From contig JANOCR010000179.1 of NCBI GenBank assembly GCA_031412355.1, forward strand, positions 1 through 23,231: a DNA stretch of 23,231 nt, read 5' to 3'. Position numbers and translations under genes: made by a program. The DNA is from JAENVT01 sp031412355 (GTDB lineage Bacteria; Actinomycetota; Acidimicrobiia; Acidimicrobiales; Ilumatobacteraceae). This document shows, piece after piece, positions 15,188-22,606 of the stretch; the stretch's first letter is position 1; each line of letters begins with the position of its first letter. Under the pieces are notes generated by a model, which saw only the letters and a program-made list of their open reading frames with translations, searched no databases and was not told where the DNA came from.

Positions 15188-15207
15188 ACTCCGACGCGCA
15201 GTGGAGT
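15188..15207. promoter_or_regulatory. Dyad ACTCC-N10-GGAGT, copy A (candidate operator)
   Basis: An inverted repeat with five-base arms and a ten-base spacer, 25 bases before the plus-strand TAGGCT. Related dyads occur in copies C (16637–16656) and B (16854–16876), each at a similar distance from a TAnnnT box. Confidence 0.4.
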
Positions 15208-15343
15208 CCATGGCGCTGATCAGCAGCCCCCATAGGCTCGACCCGACCGAGTGTGATTCAATCGCACACGAAACCTGCCGTCCCCAATGTGGCGCTGTGG
15301 GTCTCGCCGACAACTACACGCGAACGACTGCAAGGAGCTGGTC

Positions 15344-15769
15344 ATGGCAGCAAAGGGAAATGCTGAGTGGAAAGGTGACCTGCAAACAGGCACCGGGACG
15401 TTCATGGCTGGCGACAGCATCAGCGGGGGCTTCACGTTCAAGTCCCGCTTCGAAGACGGAGCCGGCTCCAACCCGGAGCAGCTGATCGCCGCCGCGCACG
15501 CGGCGTGCTTCTCGATGGCCCTCTCCAACGCGCTTGCTCAAGCTGGCAACCCACCGGATTCGATTCGCACCGACGCGACGGTGTCGCTGAGGCAGATCGA
15601 CGGCAAGCCGACAATTGCAAAGATCGATCTGGTCACCGTTGGGCGTGTACCCGGGCTTGACGAGGCTGCGTTCATCGAGCAGGCCACAGCGGCCAAGGAA
15701 GGGTGCATCGTGAGCCGAGCCTTGGCCAGCGTGCCCGAGATCACCCTTGAGGCATCTCTGACGGAGTGA
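15344..15769 (+). CDS. osmC: OsmC family peroxiredoxin
   Basis: A 141-residue protein, the normal OsmC length (E. coli OsmC is 143). The body follows OsmC closely: AEWKGDLQTGTGT, FTFKSRFEDGAGSNPEQLIAAAHAACFSMALS and KEGCIVSRAL. Catalytic residues are C55 (AHAACFS) and C121 (KEGC), with R35 and E45 as the conserved Arg/Glu pair. It reduces organic hydroperoxides using a dithiol donor, in the cytosol, usually under stress. The ATG at 15344 has AAGGAG six bases upstream. Bases 15239–15343 show no obvious promoter of their own; the nearest −10-like box is TAGGCT in unit A. The gene and the convergent methyltransferase lie between duplicated units A and C/B, so they are probably inserted cargo. 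Confidence 0.93.
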   Translation: MAAKGNAEWKGDLQTGTGTFMAGDSISGGFTFKSRFEDGAGSNPEQLIAAAHAACFSMALSNALAQAGNPPDSIRTDATVSLRQIDGKPTIAKIDLVTVGRVPGLDEAAFIEQATAAKEGCIVSRALASVPEITLEASLTE

Positions 15770-15794
15770 TCCCAACTTCGTTGAACTACATCGA

Positions 15795-16592
15795 TCAGAT
15801 ACCGGGTGTAGCCGCGACGATGCAACAACCGATCACATCGCCGCGCGTGATGTGATCCTGCAAGTGTCGGCGGTCCGCCGCCCATGCGCCGTAGCCGTCG
15901 CGTTCGCAGCAATTTTCTTCGATCCATTCGTCGACCCGTACCGCGACACGGGACCATGCTGGGGATGGTGTCGGATCACCGCAACCCACCTCCACCAGCT
16001 CCATTCCGTGCGCTATGCAGAGGTCAATGACGTTCTGCGGCGTGCGGAACAGGTTCGGCTCGCTGGCCAGGTCCGAGTCGCCGGCGGCGTAGAGGTCGGC
16101 GATCCCCAGGTGACCACCGGGTGCGAGCAGGCGGCTCGCTTCGTTGAACACGCCGTGGGGTTCGTCGAGGAGGGACAGCACTCCGCACACCACCACAGCG
16201 TCGGCGCACCCGCCCGGCAACCCCGTTAGCGTCGGCTCACCAGCCACATGGTGCAGGTTCGGGAAGCATTCCTGCGCGGCCTCCCGAGCCAGTTCAGCGG
16301 GTTCGACCGCAAAGATGGACGCCCCCGTCGCGCGGCGGAGGTACTCGCTTGCTCCGCCAGCACCGGAGCCGAGATCGACGATCGTTCGCATCGGCGAGCG
16401 CATCGCCTCCACCATCGAGCGCAGGACGAAGGGAAACGCGGCCCCCGGACTGATCGCGGCCGGCAGTTCGGCGTCACGGATGCCCAAGGCTCTGGCTGCC
16501 TCGGCCCGCCACGTGACTGGCTGGCCGAAGAAGTTCTCGATCGGCGAGTTATGGGCAATCGCATGTGATGTTGTCGCCATTGGTGACGGCAT
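15795..16592 (-). CDS. Class I SAM-dependent methyltransferase
   Basis: A 265-residue protein. An N-terminal helical region (~15–65: IENFFGQPVTWRAEAARALG, AAFPFVLRSMVEAM) precedes the Rossmann fold. Motif I is TIVDLGSGAGGAS (70–82), the acidic end of strand 2 is FAVEP (~94–98), then AVVVCGVLSLLDEP and LLAPGGHLGIADLY (motif III-like). The C-terminus lacks a clear substrate motif but has a CC pair (EENCCERDG) and another (IGCCIV). The N-terminal helix suggests a small-molecule methyltransferase; the substrate is unknown. ATG at 16592 and ATG at 16580 are both possible and neither has a ribosome binding site; the shorter form would be 261 residues. It converges with OsmC, 25 bases between stops. 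Confidence 0.87.
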   Translation of the reverse strand: MPSPMATTSHAIAHNSPIENFFGQPVTWRAEAARALGIRDAELPAAISPGAAFPFVLRSMVEAMRSPMRTIVDLGSGAGGASEYLRRATGASIFAVEPAELAREAAQECFPNLHHVAGEPTLTGLPGGCADAVVVCGVLSLLDEPHGVFNEASRLLAPGGHLGIADLYAAGDSDLASEPNLFRTPQNVIDLCIAHGMELVEVGCGDPTPSPAWSRVAVRVDEWIEENCCERDGYGAWAADRRHLQDHITRGDVIGCCIVAATPGI

Positions 16593-16636
16593 GCCCGGCC
16601 GCGGCCAATTTCAAACGCGCTGGCGGGTCTCGCATC
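16593..16636. other. Upstream region of methyltransferase gene
   Basis: These 44 bases lie between the methyltransferase start and partial unit C. They contain a perfect ten-base palindrome GGCCGCGGCC (16597–16606), but no −10-like TAnnnT box on the minus strand and no Shine–Dalgarno. The methyltransferase promoter was not located. Confidence 0.4.
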
Positions 16637-16685
16637 ACTCCGACGCGGGGTGGAGCAGTTCGGTAGCTCGTCGGGCTCATAAGCT
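16637..16685. repeat. Unit C: partial third copy of the promoter part of the duplicated unit
   Basis: It starts with ACTCCGACGCG matching copy A (17 of 20 across the dyad), has a 21-base gap (23 in A and B), then CATAAG and the box TAAGCT (16680–16685). It ends in CTTCG and joins directly to coiled-coil codons of unit B, so C and B are tandem. The intervening 21 bases are poorly conserved. No leader or coding part remains. Confidence 0.6.
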
Positions 16686-16796
16686 TCGAACTTCGGCAGC
16701 AACTGTTCGAGCCTGGTCCATCGCCTCCGCCTCGGCAGCCTTGTGGGCCGGTTGTTGCACGACGATCGACTTCGGTTTCTTGCTGAACAATCCCAT
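16686..16796 (-). pseudogene. Truncated, frameshifted copy of the coiled-coil gene 5' end
   Basis: From the ATG at 16796 it reads MGLFSKKPKSIVVQQPAHKA, then AEAEAMD, close to the intact gene. One codon is missing and there is an extra T at 16714, which shifts the frame; the ORF then runs out at 16677 after 39 residues. In the shifted frame LEQLLPKF continues the original protein until homology ends near 16686. Homology to unit A (16686–16908) includes its ribosome binding site and promoter. It could still be transcribed as a short product, but looks like a remnant of duplication. Confidence 0.8.
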
Positions 16797-16853
16797 CGAT
16801 ATCTCCACACTTCTTGGGGTTGTGATCGAGGCTGCTCCCAACCGTACATGCTC

Positions 16854-16876
16854 GACTCCCGATGCGGAGCGGAGTC
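16854..16876. promoter_or_regulatory. Dyad GACTCC-N11-GGAGTC, copy B (candidate operator of the response regulator gene)
   Basis: The best-matched dyad of the three (six-base arms). Its centre is about 48 bases upstream of the GTG at 16913, which would also be the start of a leaderless transcript, a usual distance for an activator site. NarL-type regulators often bind such inverted repeats, so autoregulation is possible; this is inference. Confidence 0.4.
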
Positions 16877-16900
16877 CGTGCCGCTGATCAGCAACCCGCA

Positions 16901-16906
16901 TAAGAT
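16901..16906 (+). promoter_or_regulatory. Candidate −10 box (TAAGAT) for leaderless response regulator transcript
   Basis: TAAGAT ends six bases before the GTG at 16913, and no Shine–Dalgarno lies between. Copies A (TAGGCT) and C (TAAGCT) keep a TAnnnT box at the corresponding place. Confidence 0.55.
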
Positions 16907-16912
16907 CGCTTC

Positions 16913-17626
16913 GTGTCGATTCGTGTGGCCATCGCAGAGGACAACGCCCTGTTGCGCGATGGTCTGGCGCGTCTCGTCAAGTCCACCTCCGACTTCGAGC
17001 TTGCCGGCACTGCCGCGAGTTACGACGAGCTCCTCGCACTCGTCGACGAGTCGAGGCCCGACGTCGTGGTGACCGACATTCGCATGCCACCGACGGGGAC
17101 CGACGAAGGCATTCGAGCAGCTGCTGCCCTGCGAACCAGCCATCCGCAGGTCGGCGTGATCGTGCTCAGCCAGTACGTGTCGCCGGCGTATGCCTTGGCG
17201 CTGCTTGCCCAAGGGTCCGAACGCCGCGGTTACCTGTTGAAGGATCGTGTCGCCGACGTCGACGATCTGGTGGATGCCATTCGAACGGTTCACGGCGGCG
17301 GCGCGGTCATCGATCCCAAGGTCGTCGAGCAACTCGTCACGTCGTCGACAAGTCGGCTGAAAGGTCCGCTCGACTTCCTCACACCGCGTGAACGAGAGGT
17401 GCTGGGCAAGATGGCGCAGGGGAAGTCGAACGCAGCGGTCGCGGCTGCGCTGGTCCTGTCGGAGCGTGCAGTCGAGAAGCACATCAACTCGATCTTCTCG
17501 AAGTTGCACCTCACCGAGGAGCGCGACGTGAACCGACGAGTGGCAGCAGTTCTGCTGTACCTCACCGAGGGTGATACAGGCCACACCCCCGCAGACGTAT
17601 CAGCACGGTTCCCAGGAACGGGCTGA
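16913..17626 (+). CDS. NarL/FixJ-type response regulator with LuxR HTH
   Basis: A 237-residue protein. The receiver domain (~1–125) has the acidic pair E9/D10 (IAEDN), phosphoacceptor D55 (VVVTDIRMPP), S86 (VLSQY) and K110 (GYLLKDR). The C-terminal LuxR-type HTH (~155–210) is LTPREREVLGKMAQGKSNAA, then AVAAALVLSERAVEKHINSI, the canonical DNA-binding form. It should activate or repress transcription when phosphorylated, most probably by the HisKA_3 kinase at 18095–20218, which is the matching partner class, although that gene is on the opposite strand. GTG start with a leaderless-type promoter just upstream. A stand-alone receiver follows after 34 bases. Confidence 0.94.
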   Translation: MSIRVAIAEDNALLRDGLARLVKSTSDFELAGTAASYDELLALVDESRPDVVVTDIRMPPTGTDEGIRAAAALRTSHPQVGVIVLSQYVSPAYALALLAQGSERRGYLLKDRVADVDDLVDAIRTVHGGGAVIDPKVVEQLVTSSTSRLKGPLDFLTPREREVLGKMAQGKSNAAVAAALVLSERAVEKHINSIFSKLHLTEERDVNRRVAAVLLYLTEGDTGHTPADVSARFPGTG

Positions 17627-17660
17627 GACGCGAGCATGACGAGGTCATGAGGTCCTTTTG

Positions 17661-18089
17661 ATGGAACACGCGTACGATCCAGCGGGCATTGACCACGACC
17701 TGGTGCGGGTCGTGGTAGTCGACGACCAGCCGCCTTTTCGCGCTGCCGCTCGTGCTGTGTTCGCCAGGGTGAAGGGTTTCGAGGTCGTCGCCGAGGCGAT
17801 GTCGGGCGAGGAAGCAGTCGAGCTGGTCGAACAGATCCACCCGCGTGTCGTCCTGATGGACATCAACATGGGTGCGATGGATGGATTGGAGGCCACGAAG
17901 ATCATCACGACCGCCCACCCCGAGACCTTCGTGATCCTGGTGTCGACCTACACCGAGGCCGACATGCCGCTCGCTGCCCGTACGTGCGGTGCACGGGCGT
18001 ACGTCAACAAGGAGGAGCTGTCGCCGCGCGTCGTGCGGCGCCTCTGGGATGCCGGTGGCGACCCGGCCTGGCTAGGTCGCCTGGCCTGA
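17661..18089 (+). CDS. Stand-alone receiver (CheY-like) domain protein
   Basis: A 142-residue protein containing only a receiver domain: acidic pair D21/D22 (VVVDDQPPF), phosphoacceptor D67 (VVLMDINMGAMDG), S95/T96 (LVSTY) and K117 (YVNKEEL). The short tail (RRLWDAGGDPAWLGRLA) is not a DNA-binding domain. It may be a phosphate sink, an intermediate in a relay, or act by binding a partner. The ATG at 17661 is used (a TTG lies one codon before); GAGG about 13 bases upstream is a weak ribosome binding site. It is probably co-transcribed with the NarL-type regulator and converges with the histidine kinase gene, 5 bases between stops. Two receivers next to one kinase suggest a branched pathway. 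Confidence 0.9.
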   Translation: MEHAYDPAGIDHDLVRVVVVDDQPPFRAAARAVFARVKGFEVVAEAMSGEEAVELVEQIHPRVVLMDINMGAMDGLEATKIITTAHPETFVILVSTYTEADMPLAARTCGARAYVNKEELSPRVVRRLWDAGGDPAWLGRLA

Positions 18090-18094
18090 AGGCG

Positions 18095-20218
18095 TCAGTC
18101 GAGGGAGAGGTGGCCTCGAATCGAGGTGCCTGCACCGACGGCGCTGATCACCTCGATCGTCCCGCCGAACGAACCCATCCGATCCCGCATGTTCAAGAAG
18201 CCATGCCCCGTGTCTGCGGTCGATGCCAACTCGAATCCAATCCCGTCGTCGGTGACTTCCCAATGCAGGGCGTTGTTGTCGTCCCACACCTTGACCAGCG
18301 CCGAGGCGTTCTCGCCAGCGTGCTTCCCTGCGTTCTGCAGTGCTTCCATGCAGCAGAAGTAGACCGCGGCCTCGACCTCCGCGGAGTACCGACCAACGGC
18401 GATCTCGGTACCGGTCGGCAGTGCGGCACGGGTCGCTGCTGCGGGTAGCGCCTCGCCAAGCCCGCCCGACATCAACAGCGGGGGGAAGATGCCATGAGCG
18501 AGACCTCGTAGCTCGGCGATCGACTCCTGGAGATCGGCACGGATCTCGTCGATCATCGATTCGGCGTCGGCCGGGTCGTCAGCGACGGCGTCCTTGGCCA
18601 GACGCAACTTCACGGCCAGCGCTACCAGGTGCTGTTGGGCTCCGTCGTGCAGGTTGCGTTCCAGCTTGCGCCGCTCGGCATCGCCGGCAGCGACGATCCG
18701 AACCCGCGAAGCGCGCAGTTCCTCGTTGGCCTCGCGCAACTCGTCCAACGAGGCCTGCAGCGCGGTGTCGAGTTGGACGTTGTGCAGGGCGAGACCTACC
18801 TGTCGTGCCAGTTCGGTGAGGACCCGGTCGTCGTCGTCCGTGAACGATGCCGCGTCGGCGGCCCGCTCGCAGGTGATGAGCCCGAGCAGTTCGCCGCTGT
18901 GCGCGATCGGGGCGACGCGAGTCGTGGCCGTCGTTCCCGGTTCGACAAAACCGGGCAACCAGATGTCGAGCCAGGTCCCCCCGGACACACCGGCACGACC
19001 CACAACCGCCCGCTCCTTGTCCCCGATCGCGTATGGCTTCATCGGTCGGTGCGGGACCATCGCCGCCACGTCGTAATGGCCGTCGGCACCCGTCCAGATC
19101 TGGGCGCTGCGAAGCTGCATCGACTTCCTGAGGGTCTCGGCAAGCTGTAGCAGCAGTTCGTCGAGTGGAATGGCACGCGTGAGGCGCATTCCCCAGGTAC
19201 GCAACGCCTCATCCGGGGAAACGCGCTCGCCGTAGACGATGCGGTTTGCCCGATCTGTCAACCACGCACGGGCTGGCTGGTAAGCAAGAGCGGCTCCGGC
19301 GGCCGCAAGCATCGAGAGCAGCAGCAGCGATCGCTCGCTGCCATCAGGTTTCCGCCCGAATGCGGCGAGCGCCAGCAGGTAGGCGGTCACGATCAACACT
19401 GTCAGCCCCGCAAGGGAGACGGTGTACGTGAGCAGCCGGTCGACACGTGCCAGCAATCGGGGAATGGTGCCGGCCGCGAGCGCTAGCGGCACGAGCCCGG
19501 ATGCTGCCAGCGCGATCGCGCCGTCATGGTGCGGCCAGTCGGTGACAAGCGACAGGGCGACGCTGACGACCGACACCTCGGCTGCCACCACCATCGCCCA
19601 GCCGATCCACTGCATACGCCGACGGTCGACGTAGGTGGCCGAGCGGTAGTCGGCGTTAGCGATCGGCAGAGCCATCAGCGCCGCAGCCCAGAGGATCACC
19701 ACCGGCCAGCCCAGGATGTTGTCGCGATCTGCGAGCAGTGCCAGCCCGACGAGAGCCCCCGTCGCGTAGCCGATCCAGACGAGTGTTCGCCGTCCGCCTT
19801 TGGCCGAGAGGCCGTCGGGGAGCGTCATGAGGAGATGGAAGACCAACGCCGGCGTGAGCGTGATCGCGAGCCGTTGGCCTGCATCGGCCAGGAGCGCACT
19901 CCCGCCATCCAGGTTCTTGGCAATGTCGAGGCTCCATGACAACGCCCCGACAGCGGTGGCCGCAGCGAATCCCTGCACGATGAACGCGGCCGGACAATGC
20001 TGCCGGACACCGATGACGAGGCCGGCCACAGCCCATACAAGGGCCAAGCAGCACAGCACGACGAGGTTCACGGTGGCGTCACCTCCGGCGACGAGCAGTG
20101 CAACAGCGGCCGCCAACGCGGCGACGCCGCTTGCGGCCAGACCAAGGTACGCGCCAAGCGGCCGACGCTCGGTGACGTCGCTCTTGATCGAGCGGACGGT
20201 GAGTGCGTCAATGTTCAT
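18095..20218 (-). CDS. Membrane sensor histidine kinase, HisKA_3 (DesK/NarX type) with GAF domain
   Basis: A 707-residue protein. The N-terminal ~320 residues hold about eight hydrophobic segments (~24–44, 50–71, 76–95, 120–133, 145–163, 170–186, 203–224, 236–250, with more at ~266–288 and 297–315), so the exact number is uncertain. A GAF-like domain lies at ~345–485 (HSGELLGLITCERA…FTDDDDRVLTELARQVGLAL). After a coiled linker comes HisKA_3: AERRKLERNLHDGAQQHLVAL with phosphoacceptor H524. The HATPase_c domain follows (~615–705): N box E625/N629 (EALQNAGKHA), G1 box DDGIGF (657–662), G2-like GHGFLNMRDRMGSFGG. It should phosphorylate a NarL-type regulator. The ATG at 20218 overlaps the permease stop (ATGA), so it is in the operon with the ABC transporter and may sense transporter state or substrate. 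Confidence 0.93.
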   Translation of the reverse strand: MNIDALTVRSIKSDVTERRPLGAYLGLAASGVAALAAAVALLVAGGDATVNLVVLCCLALVWAVAGLVIGVRQHCPAAFIVQGFAAATAVGALSWSLDIAKNLDGGSALLADAGQRLAITLTPALVFHLLMTLPDGLSAKGGRRTLVWIGYATGALVGLALLADRDNILGWPVVILWAAALMALPIANADYRSATYVDRRRMQWIGWAMVVAAEVSVVSVALSLVTDWPHHDGAIALAASGLVPLALAAGTIPRLLARVDRLLTYTVSLAGLTVLIVTAYLLALAAFGRKPDGSERSLLLLSMLAAAGAALAYQPARAWLTDRANRIVYGERVSPDEALRTWGMRLTRAIPLDELLLQLAETLRKSMQLRSAQIWTGADGHYDVAAMVPHRPMKPYAIGDKERAVVGRAGVSGGTWLDIWLPGFVEPGTTATTRVAPIAHSGELLGLITCERAADAASFTDDDDRVLTELARQVGLALHNVQLDTALQASLDELREANEELRASRVRIVAAGDAERRKLERNLHDGAQQHLVALAVKLRLAKDAVADDPADAESMIDEIRADLQESIAELRGLAHGIFPPLLMSGGLGEALPAAATRAALPTGTEIAVGRYSAEVEAAVYFCCMEALQNAGKHAGENASALVKVWDDNNALHWEVTDDGIGFELASTADTGHGFLNMRDRMGSFGGTIEVISAVGAGTSIRGHLSLD

Positions 20219-22599
20219 TCAGACCTCAACAGTGCTGCGAGCGAGCGGGGTACAGCCCGTCGGGCAACGACTGCGCCAGCCGCGATCGACAAAGCTGTCA
20301 ATCCACAGCCGAATGATGCAAGCGCTGTCCACGGGACCTGCGGAACGTTCACGGATTCGATGGAACGAGCGATGACCTTCCACAACAACCGGCCTCCGAC
20401 GATGCCGAGAGGGAGGCCGAGGACGATGGCGAGCAGCGCCAACATGGCGCCATGGCACCACATCACGAGATGGGCTTGTCGGCGTTGCATGCCGAGTGCA
20501 CGCAGCACGCCGAGGTCGTGCCGCTTGCGGCCTGCGACCATCGCCAGGCTATGGATCAGGACGAGCAGCGTGAGCAGCGCGGCGAAACCGGTGATGATCT
20601 GAGGAACACTTCGCACCCGCGCGAAGTTCGTGATGTGGGCAGGCCGGTAGGACTCGCTGATCACTCGATCGAAGCCGCCTGTGATCTGTGCCAACAGGTT
20701 TCGAACCGAGGTGCCGTCGGCCCCCGGCTCGAGACGCACGGCCACCTCGACTCCTCCTTCGCCTTCGATCGCAACCGGGTTGGCATAGGCGTCGTAGTCG
20801 TGCTGGGTCATCACAGCTCCGACGTCGCTGCCGTACGTGCCGACCGTGATGGGCACAGCCAGACCGACGATGGTCAGCGAACCAGAGGGTGGCGATCCCA
20901 TCGACACCGAGTCACCCACGGCGAGTCCGTGGCCTTCCATGAGTTGCCGGCTCAATAGAACCTCTCCGTCGCGTTGGATCATCCGACCCGACAGGATCGT
21001 GGGTTCGATCGACCCTTTCAATTGCTCGACGCCGACAGCCGATATCGCGTCACCATCGGCTTCGACTCTGCCGCCGGTGAGCACAGCGGACGCTGCAACC
21101 CCTGGATCGGCGTTGAGAGCGGCCAGTGACGCGGCGTCTGGTTGGCCCCCCACCACTCCTTGGAGATCCCACGGTGCGCCGTACAGTTCGGGGCGGGCGA
21201 TCAAGAAGTCTTGGCTGCGAACCACCGTCGCTGCGCACGCGATTATCGCGATGCCCACGACAGCAGCAGACAGCGCCGTGCGCGTCGCGGTCGACACCCG
21301 ATCGCCGTCCAGCAGAAACCGTCCGGCTGTCGAGGGGACGGGTCGTGACGCAGCGATCATGCGCGCCAGTCGACTCGGGGTCCGAGATGCCGTCCGGGCA
21401 CGGCCGAAGCTCACCAAGAGGGCAGCGCCGAGCACGGCAAGCACGGTCAGCGTGGCCCCGATCGTCAGCACGACCCAATCGGCGTCGATGCCCACCGAAG
21501 GCTCAGCGCTGCGAGCCAGGCCGATCGGGAACAGCGGCGACAGGGCGATGGCGCCGATCGTGGCGATCGCCCCAGCTGCCACCCCTTGGGCGGCACTCCA
21601 GATCGCGCCGGCGCGCAGTTGATCGCGTCGCGTCCAGCCCAATTCCCGAAGTCGGGAATGCTCCATCGAAGACCATTCTCGATCGCGGGCGAGCGCTTGC
21701 GGTACGGCGATGACGCCCGCCAGGATCGCCAACAGGGCGAGGATCAACAACCCGTTGCGCTCGACATCGAGTGCGCTGTCCACGCGGTCGGGGTCGGCCT
21801 CTCCATTGGTCTCTAGGAACACGTCGGCCTCTCCGCCGGTCAGCCGAGTCGCGCCGATCGCTTCGGTCAGCGTTGTGTCGAGCGCTGCCCGCATCTCGGC
21901 TGAATCGACGCGGGCGGCCGCGATCCAGACCTGAGTGCCGACCAGCGGGAGCCACGACATGGTGAGTGGCACTGACAGCTGCATGTTCAAAGCACCGAAC
22001 GATTCTGGTGACACGTCCTCGGGTCGGCGGAGAATTCCCGAGACCGTGACGGCGCCGAGGTCCACGTCGGCGACGCACTCGCCGGCTCCACTGAAGCAGG
22101 CCTCCTGCATCGGTGGCGAGTAGCCACGCATGTGGAGCTGGTCGCCTGAGCCAACACCAAACTCCGTTGCGGCGGCATCGTTGATGGCAATCTCGTCGTT
22201 GCCGGTCGGCACAGCACCATCGATGATCTTGGGGAACATCAACGTCCGATCCACCGTGTCGGTCAGAATCCCCACGACCGAGAGATCGGTTTGCTTGCTC
22301 GTCGCCGTCTTCGACGGTGCTGCCGCGAAGTACACGGCCTCCGCGACGAGGTCAGGATCGACGATGCGTCGCATGACGTCAGCTGCAAGGTGACCTGTCT
22401 CCTGGTCGGGCGCGGCGACGTACACCTGCGGCTCCTTCGAGTCGCGTACGAAACGCGAGAACGATGTCGACGTCCTCCTTGCACCGGCGATGGATGCCAT
22501 TCCGACCGCGCCGCACAGCCCGGCAATCAGAGCAACGATCGCGGCGGAGCGCCAGCGCGATCGAAGACTGCTGCGCGCCCAGAGCAGTGCGGCCGCCAT
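20215..22599 (-). CDS. MacB/FtsX-type ABC transporter permease
   Basis: A 794-residue protein with two FtsX-type domains. TM helices are at ~17–38, 284–303, 332–357, 374–397, 440–461, 667–689, 711–738 and 757–780, giving large extracytoplasmic domains at ~40–280 and ~462–665. After TM2 and TM6 come cytosolic coupling segments: DREWSSMEHSRLRELGWTRR and RKRHDLGVLRALGMQRRQ, the latter typical of FtsX/MacB/LolC proteins. A Cys pair (C168, C175) in the first domain may form a disulfide. Such permeases work with a cytosolic ATPase in mechanotransmission or export of lipids, peptides or drugs; the substrate is not readable. The start lies 7 bases after the ATPase gene, and its stop overlaps the kinase start. 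Confidence 0.92.
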   Translation of the reverse strand: MAAALLWARSSLRSRWRSAAIVALIAGLCGAVGMASIAGARRTSTSFSRFVRDSKEPQVYVAAPDQETGHLAADVMRRIVDPDLVAEAVYFAAAPSKTATSKQTDLSVVGILTDTVDRTLMFPKIIDGAVPTGNDEIAINDAAATEFGVGSGDQLHMRGYSPPMQEACFSGAGECVADVDLGAVTVSGILRRPEDVSPESFGALNMQLSVPLTMSWLPLVGTQVWIAAARVDSAEMRAALDTTLTEAIGATRLTGGEADVFLETNGEADPDRVDSALDVERNGLLILALLAILAGVIAVPQALARDREWSSMEHSRLRELGWTRRDQLRAGAIWSAAQGVAAGAIATIGAIALSPLFPIGLARSAEPSVGIDADWVVLTIGATLTVLAVLGAALLVSFGRARTASRTPSRLARMIAASRPVPSTAGRFLLDGDRVSTATRTALSAAVVGIAIIACAATVVRSQDFLIARPELYGAPWDLQGVVGGQPDAASLAALNADPGVAASAVLTGGRVEADGDAISAVGVEQLKGSIEPTILSGRMIQRDGEVLLSRQLMEGHGLAVGDSVSMGSPPSGSLTIVGLAVPITVGTYGSDVGAVMTQHDYDAYANPVAIEGEGGVEVAVRLEPGADGTSVRNLLAQITGGFDRVISESYRPAHITNFARVRSVPQIITGFAALLTLLVLIHSLAMVAGRKRHDLGVLRALGMQRRQAHLVMWCHGAMLALLAIVLGLPLGIVGGRLLWKVIARSIESVNVPQVPWTALASFGCGLTALSIAAGAVVARRAVPRSLAALLRSE

Positions 22600-22606
22600 C
22601 GCACCC

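Larger units (their letters stand above)
15015..15238. repeat. Unit A: coiled-coil gene 5' end plus divergent promoter (full copy)
   Basis: Matches unit B at 16686–16908 through the first ~37 codons of the coiled-coil gene, its leader and the promoter region. At 15095–15155, 60 of 61 bases are identical; the promoter half is weaker (about 75% by eye). A also contains a minus-strand −10 candidate (TACCGT, 15174–15179) and a plus-strand TAGGCT (15233–15238) at the position of the response-regulator −10 in B. Beyond this, bases near 15250 (GTGTGATTC) may be a remnant of the regulator's first codons (GTGTCGATTC in B). Confidence 0.85.
16686..16908. repeat. Unit B: second full copy of the duplicated unit, next to the response regulator
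   Basis: Contains the broken coiled-coil 5' end (minus), the conserved leader (16797–16824), the minus −10 candidate TACGGT (16841–16846), the dyad GACTCC-N11-GGAGTC (16854–16876) and the plus-strand TAAGAT that serves the response regulator. Equivalent to 15015–15238. Confidence 0.85.

Noticed and set aside
15128..15313. 62-residue N-terminal extension of the coiled-coil protein
   Set aside because: It reads through the leader and promoter region; the Shine–Dalgarno and the homology with copy B support the ATG at 15127.
16226..17584. 452-residue minus-strand frame spanning methyltransferase, duplicated unit and response regulator
   Set aside because: It crosses three unrelated loci out of frame. 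The only real coding trace in it is the frameshifted LEQLLPKF of the coiled-coil remnant, described as a pseudogene.
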